Source: Bacteroidales bacterium
Lineage (GTDB): Bacteria > Bacteroidota > Bacteroidia > Bacteroidales > UBA10428
Assembly (NCBI GenBank): GCA_016935435.1
Contig: JAFGQZ010000102.1
Coordinates: 1-34,051, forward strand
DNA length: 34,051 nt
Direction: 5' to 3'
Shown here: one piece after another, positions 1 to 7,636 of the stretch
Position numbering within the stretch: position 1 is the stretch's first letter
How the letters are laid out: the number at the start of each line of letters is the position of its first letter
Position numbers and translations under genes: made by a program
The notes under the pieces: model-generated
What the model was told of the DNA's origin: nothing
The model's input: the letters and a program-made list of their open reading frames with translations, nothing else
Database searches by the model: none

Positions 1-112
1 TAAATGTAACTAAATCGGGTTAATTCCGATATTCGCCTGAACAGTCCCTGCTTTAACACTGATTATGGGCAAAATCTTTGAATAGGGCTGGTAAAGTTTT
101 CAGTCAGTAGTG

Positions 113-694
113 TCACATTGTGTATTCAATGTCGATATCGTATTTGTTTACAAGCCCTGAAATACCCAATATTGAAAACTTTGCTCTTTTAATATAGTTT
201 ATTTCCGGGTCGATTGAGTAGTTGAACGAAGTTCGAAAATCAACTTTTTCAAGATTGGTGTGGTCAAACAACGCCCCATTCAGGTCGCAATTATCAAAAC
301 ATGAACCGGTTAAGTTACATTCAGCAAAATCGGCTTCATGTAATTTAGAATTTTTAAACAGAGTAGCAGGCAATTTTATCTTATAAAACGAAGAGTGGTT
401 AAGTTGACAGTTTTCAAAAGAAAAAGAAAGACCAAATTCGTTACAATTTCCGAAATGCAGCCCTAACATTTTACAATCATTAAACCTAATGTTGCGCAAG
501 GCTGTTTTAATTAGTTTAGCCATGCACAAGTTACAGCTGTTGAAAACACAGTCGGTAAACCCGACGTCAGACATATCGGCACCTGAAAAATTACAGCCAT
601 TAAATACACAGTTCTCATATTCGGCCTTTTTCAGAAGGTTTTTCTGAAAATCAACTTTATCAAACACTTTGTCCTCTATGTAGGTATTCTCCAT
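113..694 (-). CDS. Pentapeptide-repeat protein
   Basis: This 193-residue protein starts at ATG and consists mostly of five-residue repeats of the A(D/N)Lxx type. Phrases such as CNFSGADM, CNLTGSCF and CDLNGALF run from about residue 20 to 155. Such repeats fold into a right-handed quadrilateral beta-helix. There is no signal peptide or membrane segment, so it should be cytoplasmic. Some members of the superfamily (Qnr, McbG, MfpA) mimic DNA and protect gyrase from inhibitors, but nothing here proves that role, and many Bacteroidota copies have no known function. The tail after the helix (about residues 158-193, with an IDPE stretch) is not repeat-like. It lies 58 bp downstream of the ABC exporter on the same strand and may be co-transcribed. 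The family call is secure; the function is open. Confidence 0.85.
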   Translation of the reverse strand: MENTYIEDKVFDKVDFQKNLLKKAEYENCVFNGCNFSGADMSDVGFTDCVFNSCNLCMAKLIKTALRNIRFNDCKMLGLHFGNCNEFGLSFSFENCQLNHSSFYKIKLPATLFKNSKLHEADFAECNLTGSCFDNCDLNGALFDHTNLEKVDFRTSFNYSIDPEINYIKRAKFSILGISGLVNKYDIDIEYTM

Positions 695-752
695 TACCGT
701 TAATTTTTATGCTTGCCCCAATGGGTTCGAAACAATACTGTAAAGCAAAAAT

Positions 753-3700
753 TTAACGATTATCGTACTGTTTGCTCAATATATTCATTATTCGCCTGTT
801 AAACCTGCGCAACCTGATATTTTCGAAGTACCTGATAAGCTTAAGGAGAATATCGAAGTACAACACGCCAAACAACAATACAGTATTCAACCATATCACA
901 ATAAGGTTATACCAGAAAGTATCGAAATAGTACCCCCCTACCCTCTTTACGGGGGCATAATAATGTGCCCTGCCATTAAGCGATGCCGGCAAGGTAAATA
1001 TTGGGTCTTTAAGTTTTATAATATTGTTTTGGTGCACAAAAAACTGTATCATTTCCTTTTCGTTTTGCACAATAGAAGCAAGTTGGGTGTTGTAATACTT
1101 GTTTTTCAAAGCCATAAATGCCTCTTTTCCCCCTAATTTTTCGACAAGCAGTTTATAATTTTCATCGTGGAGCAATAAAGCTTCGATATATTTATTATGA
1201 AAGTGGTTGTTTACCTTAATGAGAAAATTACGTGCCTTGTTATAAGTTTCTTCGTTAAAATCCTGAATATTCAATTGTCTCATTAAGCCGGGCTGCTTTT
1301 CGCTAAACCTTAAGTTAAGTTTTTTTATTTCGTTCGATAAAAGTTCCAGGTTTGCAACTACCTGGTTATAATTTTTTCTATCGTCGATATTGTTTTTAAT
1401 ATAGTCTAACCTGTCGAGGAGTTCTGGCACAAGGTATGCCTTAATAAAATGTGCATCGCTCATCTGCTGTTCAGCATCGAAAAAATTTTTCTCAAAGGGG
1501 TTGTCGCGAAACTGTGTTACCACTATTGCCTCATAAGCCCATCGCGAAGTCATGGCATCTCCTACAGCCGGAACATATTTAAACGATTGGATATTTTTGT
1601 TAAGGTTATAAAAATCAACTACAACACCACTAAACAGCAATTGCGGCACAAGTATAAGGGGAACAAGAATATATATGGTTACAACCGATTTAAAGCCAGA
1701 GGATATATTCAGCCCCACAAGGTTTGCCCAAGCAGCGGCCGTAAAAAGTATTAGAAAATACCGCCAGGTCATCCCCCTGATTTCGAGAATATAATTGCCA
1801 ATGAGCACAAAAAGCAGCATTTGAAAAGCCGAAATCATAAAAGTTATGCCTGCTTTTGAAAACAAATAACTCGAACGGCTAAGGTTAAGAAAGCGTTCCC
1901 TCTCCAACAGTTTGCGGTCGCGGTATATTTCTTCGGCGCTAATAACCAGCCCCAGAAATATAGCAACAATAACAGCCATAAAAAGGTATGCAGGTATGTT
2001 ATGGTTGAGCCCGAAGAAATATGATGTGATATTCCCTCCCAAATCGCGCGAGCTTCGTGTATAAAATGCCAGTAGCATAGCAAGCACAGGGGCTTCGAGA
2101 GTGGTTACAAATAAATATTGGCTATTTTTAAGTTTTGCCAGCAAATCGCGTTTAAAATAAAGCTTAAGTTGTTCCCATCGTTTAGGAACGGCAAAGTTGC
2201 TTTTTGGCAATTGATCGGAATGAGGCCGCTTGATGTTCCTGATTATTGGATCAATGCGGTCCATGTAGAGTTTGTACCATTCCTGGGGCGAAGTTTTTCT
2301 TTTACGTGTAAGCCTGCCATTAACATCAACCACGCGGGCCTCAATGTTGCGCAATATCTGGTCGGGGTTAATATTTCCGCAGCTCAGGCATTCACTGGCA
2401 TCGGCATCGACAAAATGGTTGATATGTTTAAAATAACCTATGGCATCTACAGGGTTTCCATAGTAAACCACTCTTCCCCCCTGATCGACCACCAGCAGTT
2501 TATCAAAGAGTTTAAATATTTCCGATGAAGGCTGGTGTATGTTGGCAAAAACAAGTTTACCTTTAAAGGTTTGTCGTTTCAGAAGGTTCATTACTTTTTC
2601 AGAATCGCTCGATGAAAGGCCTGAAGTAGGCTCATCGACAAACAGCACTGCCGGCTCGCGCAAAAGCTCGAGTGCAATATTGAGCCGTTTACGCTGCCCA
2701 CCGCTCAAATAGGTATTAAAAGCATCGCCAACCCGTAAATTGCGGGCCTCCACCAAATCGAAATCGAGCAAAGCTTTGTCAACCAGTTTTTTTATTTCGG
2801 CCTCCGAGAAAGTATTAAACGAAAACTTTGCATTATAGTAGAGGTTTTCAAAAACGGTAAGTTCCTTAATAAGAAACTCGTCCTGGGGCACATACCCTAT
2901 TAAACCTTCAAAATCTTCGGAATTCCGGTGTATGTCCTTGCCGTTAATTTCAATAGTGCCGTGGTGCGGCTTGATAATTCCGGCCATAACTTTCAGCAAA
3001 GTCGATTTTCCGCTGCCACTTCCGCCAATAATACCAATAAGCCTGCCCGATTCTTCGTTGAGGTTGAAGCGTTTAATGCCGTTGGGGCTGTTACCGTATG
3101 AAAATTCTATTTCGTTAGCTTTAAACACAAACTGTGTCTGGCTCGAAGCCTTAATAAACTGGCCGGCCACCCAGGTATAATAAACGCTTCCGAATTTGGG
3201 GTTTTTTACCACAGCCCCGGGGGCCCATATATACGAGCGGTTTGTTTTTATATCATGCCCGTTTAGCAACAATACCTGGCTGCCATAATAACGCAAAACA
3301 TAAGTATTGGTCCCTGGAATTAATAAAACGGTAATTCGGCCTTCGAGCTTATCAATAAACAGGTGTTTGATTTGTTTATCCGGAACTTTCAGCGATGAGT
3401 CGATAAACAAAAGGTTTTCCCTGGTATCGAGTTTATCAAATTCGCCAAATGTAAAATGTTTTGCTGCATGGTAATCGGCAGGTGGTATATTGAGCCTTTG
3501 GGTAATTTCGTCGATTATCCTGAACTGGTATGTCGATAACTGCTCGCCACTGCTAATAAAATCGAGCAGGAATACCATGATATATATTTTTTGTTCCTGC
3601 TGAAGTTCGAGGTTGAGCTTATTGCATAAATCAACAATAGCCCTTGAATTAACCGCATCGAATTCTACACGTTCGCTTTGGCTGAAAGAAGTAAGATCGG

Positions 3701-3881
3701 GCTGGGTTTCGGCAAGGTATTGATCGAATATCTGGAGGTATTTTTCAACAAGTTCGCTACTAAACTGCCTTTGCAGGTACTCATACACTACATCGCGTTC
3801 AATGCCAGCCTGGCCCTTTTCGTTGACATAGGCAACCAGGGCAAATAAACGCATTAAAGCTTGAAGTATCGACTCGTTCAC
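753..3881 (-). CDS. ABCG-like ABC exporter, fused ATPase and permease (paralogue 1)
   Basis: This 1042-residue half-transporter has its ATPase ahead of its membrane domain, the ABCG/White order. Residues 1-140 are a helical domain that resembles TerB-like folds. About 155-245 is a beta-rich module placed where FHA domains sit in related transporters. The ATPase follows, with Walker A GGSGSGKST (286-294), signature LSGGQ (392-396), Walker B with D416-E417 and switch His449. A CxxCGNINPDQ motif (C498, C501) comes straight after it. ABC2-type membrane segments span about 590-780, a long soluble helical insert about 800-980, and a last membrane helix lies near the C-terminus. The start is GTG, chosen because it aligns with the ATG start of the paralogue at 18396 (NESILQALM against SEQILKALM). 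The substrate is unknown. Confidence 0.88.
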   Translation of the reverse strand: MNESILQALMRLFALVAYVNEKGQAGIERDVVYEYLQRQFSSELVEKYLQIFDQYLAETQPDLTSFSQSERVEFDAVNSRAIVDLCNKLNLELQQEQKIYIMVFLLDFISSGEQLSTYQFRIIDEITQRLNIPPADYHAAKHFTFGEFDKLDTRENLLFIDSSLKVPDKQIKHLFIDKLEGRITVLLIPGTNTYVLRYYGSQVLLLNGHDIKTNRSYIWAPGAVVKNPKFGSVYYTWVAGQFIKASSQTQFVFKANEIEFSYGNSPNGIKRFNLNEESGRLIGIIGGSGSGKSTLLKVMAGIIKPHHGTIEINGKDIHRNSEDFEGLIGYVPQDEFLIKELTVFENLYYNAKFSFNTFSEAEIKKLVDKALLDFDLVEARNLRVGDAFNTYLSGGQRKRLNIALELLREPAVLFVDEPTSGLSSSDSEKVMNLLKRQTFKGKLVFANIHQPSSEIFKLFDKLLVVDQGGRVVYYGNPVDAIGYFKHINHFVDADASECLSCGNINPDQILRNIEARVVDVNGRLTRKRKTSPQEWYKLYMDRIDPIIRNIKRPHSDQLPKSNFAVPKRWEQLKLYFKRDLLAKLKNSQYLFVTTLEAPVLAMLLAFYTRSSRDLGGNITSYFFGLNHNIPAYLFMAVIVAIFLGLVISAEEIYRDRKLLERERFLNLSRSSYLFSKAGITFMISAFQMLLFVLIGNYILEIRGMTWRYFLILFTAAAWANLVGLNISSGFKSVVTIYILVPLILVPQLLFSGVVVDFYNLNKNIQSFKYVPAVGDAMTSRWAYEAIVVTQFRDNPFEKNFFDAEQQMSDAHFIKAYLVPELLDRLDYIKNNIDDRKNYNQVVANLELLSNEIKKLNLRFSEKQPGLMRQLNIQDFNEETYNKARNFLIKVNNHFHNKYIEALLLHDENYKLLVEKLGGKEAFMALKNKYYNTQLASIVQNEKEMIQFFVHQNNIIKLKDPIFTLPASLNGRAHYYAPVKRVGGYYFDTFWYNLIVIWLNTVLLFGVLYFDILLKLIRYFENIRLRRFNRRIMNILSKQYDNR

Positions 3882-3896
3882 AACAGTAGCACTAAA

Positions 3897-3941
3897 TTAA
3901 AAAGCTGCCCTTTTATTTTTCAACAAAATACCGGGCAGCTT
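3897..3941 (-). terminator. Rho-independent terminator of the lipoprotein gene
   Basis: A perfect 9-bp inverted repeat (AAGCTGCCC at 3902-3910, GGGCAGCTT at 3933-3941) encloses a 22-base loop. On the minus strand the stem runs into a T run. It lies between the lipoprotein stop and the ABC exporter start, so it should end the lipoprotein transcript. The exporter then needs its own promoter or read-through. Confidence 0.7.
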
Positions 3942-3965
3942 AATGTATATTATGTTTTTTATTAA

Positions 3966-4781
3966 TTACGAAACCATGCTTTCGCGTATTGTTGCAATTG
4001 TAGATGTAATGGCCTTAAGCTGTTCTTTGGTTAAACTGCCATCGGTAGCATCGTAAAGCTCTTTGAGTTTTAGTAAAGTTCCTTGTAATGCTTTGATGTA
4101 CTCGTTGCCGGCAAATTTTTCGTTAAGCTTTATAAGTTCTTCCAAAGGTTTTGCCTGTCCGTAAATAATTTTAACCATTTCGACATTATCGTATGTGTCT
4201 TTTGAAATGTGTGTTGCAATATACAAACCCTCAACATAAAACCCGTTAACCATTAATGCTGCCAATGCCGGATCGCTTTTGCTGTATAAAAATTCGTAAG
4301 TATCGTAAAACACCTGCGAAGTAATTTTTACAAGAGAGTCGGTATTGGCGGCTTTTTCTTTGGTTTCGTCGCTGGTTAACGATTTATAATCAATATCAAT
4401 ATCTAAATCGTCGATAAGCTGTTTTACGATTTTTGTGTAAGCATCTGCATCGTTCTTTTTTTCGTAAACAACGGCATACGACAAATCGGCGGCGTAAACA
4501 CCCAGGTTAACTGCTTTATCGTTGGCCTTAAAATATTTACTTACAGAGCCGGCCGGGTTAAGAACATTACCAACATACGAAGCCCCTATATCCTGGAGCA
4601 TTTTGTAAACCCCCATTGGTTCGGGAAGTGGGAAAATAACCTCTTCGACACTTTTTTGGATTTCTTCCTGACTGATTTTATCCCCTTTTTCTGAATCTGA
4701 CAATTTATCGGTAGATTGCTTGCAAGCCGGCAAAAACAAAGCACTGCAAACAAGAATAAGGAATGCTGATTTAAGTTTCAT
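3966..4781 (-). CDS. Conserved lipoprotein of unknown function
   Basis: This 271-residue protein has a lipoprotein signal: a lysine-containing start, a hydrophobic stretch (SAFLILVCSALFL) and a lipobox ending in PAC, so it is exported and lipid-anchored. The frame is open upstream to about 4823, but the ATG at 4781 is chosen because it gives a normal signal peptide with the lipidated Cys near residue 20. The mature part is acidic and helical, with a phrase like NLGVYAADLSYAVVYEKK. From memory this resembles an uncharacterised Bacteroidota lipoprotein family; I know no function. It is divergent from the aspartase/hydF pair and is followed by a terminator, so it is probably transcribed alone. 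Confidence 0.7.
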   Translation of the reverse strand: MKLKSAFLILVCSALFLPACKQSTDKLSDSEKGDKISQEEIQKSVEEVIFPLPEPMGVYKMLQDIGASYVGNVLNPAGSVSKYFKANDKAVNLGVYAADLSYAVVYEKKNDADAYTKIVKQLIDDLDIDIDYKSLTSDETKEKAANTDSLVKITSQVFYDTYEFLYSKSDPALAALMVNGFYVEGLYIATHISKDTYDNVEMVKIIYGQAKPLEELIKLNEKFAGNEYIKALQGTLLKLKELYDATDGSLTKEQLKAITSTIATIRESMVS

Positions 4782-4886
4782 AATATTTTTACTATTTAAT
4801 TTCAACCTGTACAAAGATAGCATTAAATCGGATTGTAAATGCCTGCCAGCCTAAAAAATCACAATTTATTGCCCCTATTAACTAAT

Positions 4887-4931
4887 ACTTTTAAAAAGTT
4901 GCCCCGCTTAACTGCTGTTTTCATATTTTTG
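4887..4931 (+). promoter_or_regulatory. Probable promoter of the aspartase-hydF operon
   Basis: TATTTTTG at 4924-4931 matches the Bacteroidota -7 consensus TAnnTTTG and ends five bases before the ATG at 4937, which implies an extremely short or absent leader. A perfect 13-base palindrome, ACTTTT-A-AAAAGT (4887-4899), lies just upstream where an operator could sit. No good -33 TTTG is present at the ideal 19-20 bp spacing. Confidence 0.4.
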
Positions 4932-4936
4932 CACCT

Positions 4937-6394
4937 ATGGCAGCAATAAACTTTCGTACAGAAACCGATTTCATTGGTGAAAAGCAAATACCCGCAGACA
5001 GTCTGTTTGGAATCCATTCGCTAAGGGCACAGGAAAACTTCCCCGACAGCGGAAGGTTCATCACTGAATGGTATTGTGCCATGGGAACTGTAAAGAAAGC
5101 TTGTTACCTTACTGCTAAAAGCTTTTTCGAAAAGCTTGAAAACCATCCTGAAGGCAAAAGCTTTTCTATTAAAAAACCTGCAAAAAACATTCTCGACCTG
5201 CTCATTTCGGCTTCGACAGATGTAGCAGAAGGGAAGCACTTTAACCATTTTATTGTTCCTTCAATATCTGGTGGCGCCGGTACAAGCATTAATATGAACG
5301 TAAACGAAATTATTGCAAACCGGGCCCTCCAAATTGGGGGCTTCCGGCCGGGCGGGTATGGGGTTATCGATCCGGTTGAACATGCAAACATTTTTCAATC
5401 GACCAACGATGTTGTGCCCACAGCCTTAAAGCTGGCTGCCCTCGTGTTATTGCAAGTTCTTGAGAATAATATAAATGAGCTAAGACAGAAAATTGAACCG
5501 CTCGAAAAAAACCATTCGTACCATTTACGTAGTGCTTATACACAAATGCAGGAAGCTGTCCCGACATCGTTCGGAAGACTTTTTGGCACTTATTGCGATG
5601 CCCTTTCGCGCGACTGGTGGCGTATTTCGAGGTGTTCCGAACGCCTGAAAGTGGTAAACCTTGGAGGAAGCGCTATTGGTTCGGGCATTGCCGTGCCCCG
5701 TTTTTTTATAATGGAAGCTTCACGTACCTTGCAGGAAATATCGGGACTGCCATTAACCAGGGGCGAAAACCTTTTCGATGTTACAGCTAATTTCGACATC
5801 CTGGCAGAAGTGCATGGCATACTGAAAGCACATGCAGTTAACCTTGAAAAAATGGTATCGGATATGAGACTGCTTTCTTCTGATATTTGTGGGGCGCAGG
5901 AATTGTCGATACCCCGTAAACAGGTTGGCAGTTCTATTATGCCAGGAAAAATAAACCCTGTAATACCAGAATTTGTAATTGGTTGTGCCCATAAAGTATA
6001 TAGCAACGATGCCCTTATTGCACAGCTCAGCGGCCAGGGATGCCTCGAACTGAACGCATATCTGCCCGTAATCGGCCATGCCTTGCTCGAAAGCATTAAA
6101 TTACTTGTTTCGTGCAACAAAACCATAGCCGACAACTTATTTAATGGCTTAACTATACATACCAACAGGGCAATGGATAATTTATTGAAAAGCCCTTCGG
6201 TGGTTACAGCCCTTGTTCAGTATATCGGGTACCACAAAGCCTCGGAACTGGCGGCTTACATGAAACAAAACCAAACCGATATTATTTGTGCCAATCATGC
6301 ACTGAAATTAATCGAAAGTGAAAGATTAAACAAAATATTAAAACCCGAAAACCTGTTGAAAGAAGGTTTTACATTAAACGATTTATCAATCTGA
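4937..6394 (+). CDS. Aspartate ammonia-lyase-like enzyme of the hydrogenase maturation locus
   Basis: This 485-residue member of the aspartase/fumarase superfamily would convert L-aspartate to fumarate and ammonia in the cytoplasm. Visible motifs are SGGAGTSINMNVNEIIANRA (111-130), STNDVVPTA (155-163), TQMQEAVP (202-209) and the signature GSSIMPGKINP (331-341), whose loop serine is the catalytic base in this superfamily. The Gln of TQMQ favours aspartase over fumarase, which has His there, but the usual GRTQLQ context has changed to SAYTQMQ, so the substrate could differ. It lies 3 bp ahead of hydF. A lyase of this family is known in some hyd maturation operons (as I recall, HydX of Shewanella). 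A role in supplying ammonia for the H-cluster dithiolate bridge is attractive but is inference here. Confidence 0.85.
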   Translation: MAAINFRTETDFIGEKQIPADSLFGIHSLRAQENFPDSGRFITEWYCAMGTVKKACYLTAKSFFEKLENHPEGKSFSIKKPAKNILDLLISASTDVAEGKHFNHFIVPSISGGAGTSINMNVNEIIANRALQIGGFRPGGYGVIDPVEHANIFQSTNDVVPTALKLAALVLLQVLENNINELRQKIEPLEKNHSYHLRSAYTQMQEAVPTSFGRLFGTYCDALSRDWWRISRCSERLKVVNLGGSAIGSGIAVPRFFIMEASRTLQEISGLPLTRGENLFDVTANFDILAEVHGILKAHAVNLEKMVSDMRLLSSDICGAQELSIPRKQVGSSIMPGKINPVIPEFVIGCAHKVYSNDALIAQLSGQGCLELNAYLPVIGHALLESIKLLVSCNKTIADNLFNGLTIHTNRAMDNLLKSPSVVTALVQYIGYHKASELAAYMKQNQTDIICANHALKLIESERLNKILKPENLLKEGFTLNDLSI

Positions 6395-6397
6395 GAA

Positions 6398-7633
6398 ATG
6401 ACAAAAGGCAAAGAAAACAAACCCCACATAGGTATTTTCGGTAGGAGAAATTTTGGCAAAAGCTCGCTTATAAACCTTTTGGCTGGTCAGGATATTGCTA
6501 TTGTATCGGATATTGCCGGTACAACAACCGACCCTGTCAAAAAATCGGTAGAGGTACATGGCATTGGCCCTGTAATTTTTGTAGATACCGCCGGAATCGA
6601 CGACACAGGCGAACTTGGTGCCCTCAGGGTATCAAAAACACTTAAATCGCTCGATGTTATTGACATGGCCATATTGGTTATTGCCGAAAACTATTTTGGG
6701 CATTTCGAAGAACAATTAATTGATAAATTCAATTTTTACGAAATCCCTTATATTGTTATACACAATAAGTCTGACATACAAACAATTAACAAAAACACAG
6801 CAGATACTGTTTTCCAAAAGGCACAAAAGACCGCCATATCGTTTTGTTCAAGAACCGCCGGCAGTATCGAAGTTGAAGAGCTTGTTAAGGCCATTAGGGA
6901 AACAATGCCCGCCACAGCCTGGAAAAAGCCATCGCTGTTGGGCGACCTGCTAAACTATGGCGATATTGTGTTGTTAATTACCCCTATTGACATTGAAGCC
7001 CCCGAAGGCCGTATGATATTGCCACAGGTACAAGCCATACGCGACATTCTCGACAACGATTGCGTTGCTATTGTGCTTAAAGAACGGGAAGTTGACCAAT
7101 TTCTTAAACACACACACATAAAGCCCAAACTGGCAATTACCGACAGCCAGGTATTTTTAAAAGCCGATGCATCTATCCCTAAAGATATTGCCCTTACAAG
7201 TTTTAGTATAATGCTGGCAAGGCAAAAGGGCGATTTCTTCAGGTATATCGAAGGTACCCCCAAAATATCGGAACTAAAAGACAACGACAGGGTGCTGGTG
7301 CTGGAATCGTGCACGCACCATGTTTCGTGCGACGATATTGGCAGGGTTAAAATTCCCCGTTGGATAGGAAATTTCACAGGAAAAAACCTGCATTACGATA
7401 CCGTTGCCGGATTAGACCAACTGCCCCGTGCGATAGATGAATATGCGCTGGTTATACAATGCGGAGGGTGCATGATTACAAAAAAACAGCTACATAACCG
7501 TTTAAAACCGGCCATTGACAAAAATATACCAGTAACCAACTATGGAATGGCCATTGCCTATGTGCAGGGTATTTTTGAAAGGGCTGTAGCCCCGTTTTTA
7601 AAGTCGGCCCTAAAAAGCGATAATTACCTGTAA
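6398..7633 (+). CDS. hydF: [FeFe]-hydrogenase maturation GTPase HydF
   Basis: This 411-residue protein has the three-part HydF layout: a TrmE/Era-like GTPase domain (P-loop GRRNFGKSS 15-23, switch GTTTDP 41-46, DTAG 63-66, NKSD 123-126), a dimerisation domain, and a C-terminal iron-sulfur domain. HydF is the scaffold that carries the [2Fe] precursor made by HydE and HydG and transfers it to apo-hydrogenase. The [4Fe-4S] ligands are visible as C305-T-H307 and C355-G-G-C358. The residue before the last CxxC is Gln354, where many HydF proteins have His. It starts 3 bp after the aspartase stop and ends 3 bp before the stop of the convergent transglutaminase gene. HydE, HydG and a hydrogenase are not in the window, so they must be elsewhere if the pathway works. 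Confidence 0.95.
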   Translation: MTKGKENKPHIGIFGRRNFGKSSLINLLAGQDIAIVSDIAGTTTDPVKKSVEVHGIGPVIFVDTAGIDDTGELGALRVSKTLKSLDVIDMAILVIAENYFGHFEEQLIDKFNFYEIPYIVIHNKSDIQTINKNTADTVFQKAQKTAISFCSRTAGSIEVEELVKAIRETMPATAWKKPSLLGDLLNYGDIVLLITPIDIEAPEGRMILPQVQAIRDILDNDCVAIVLKEREVDQFLKHTHIKPKLAITDSQVFLKADASIPKDIALTSFSIMLARQKGDFFRYIEGTPKISELKDNDRVLVLESCTHHVSCDDIGRVKIPRWIGNFTGKNLHYDTVAGLDQLPRAIDEYALVIQCGGCMITKKQLHNRLKPAIDKNIPVTNYGMAIAYVQGIFERAVAPFLKSALKSDNYL

Positions 7634-7636
7634 TGC

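Noticed and set aside
113..694. Calling the pentapeptide-repeat protein a Qnr quinolone-resistance protein
   Set aside because: The repeat pattern alone does not show gyrase binding, and the Qnr loops and C-terminal dimer motif are not recognisable.
5590..6165. 191-codon minus-strand frame inside the aspartase gene
   Set aside because: It is a shadow of a strongly conserved enzyme on the plus strand and has no motif of its own.
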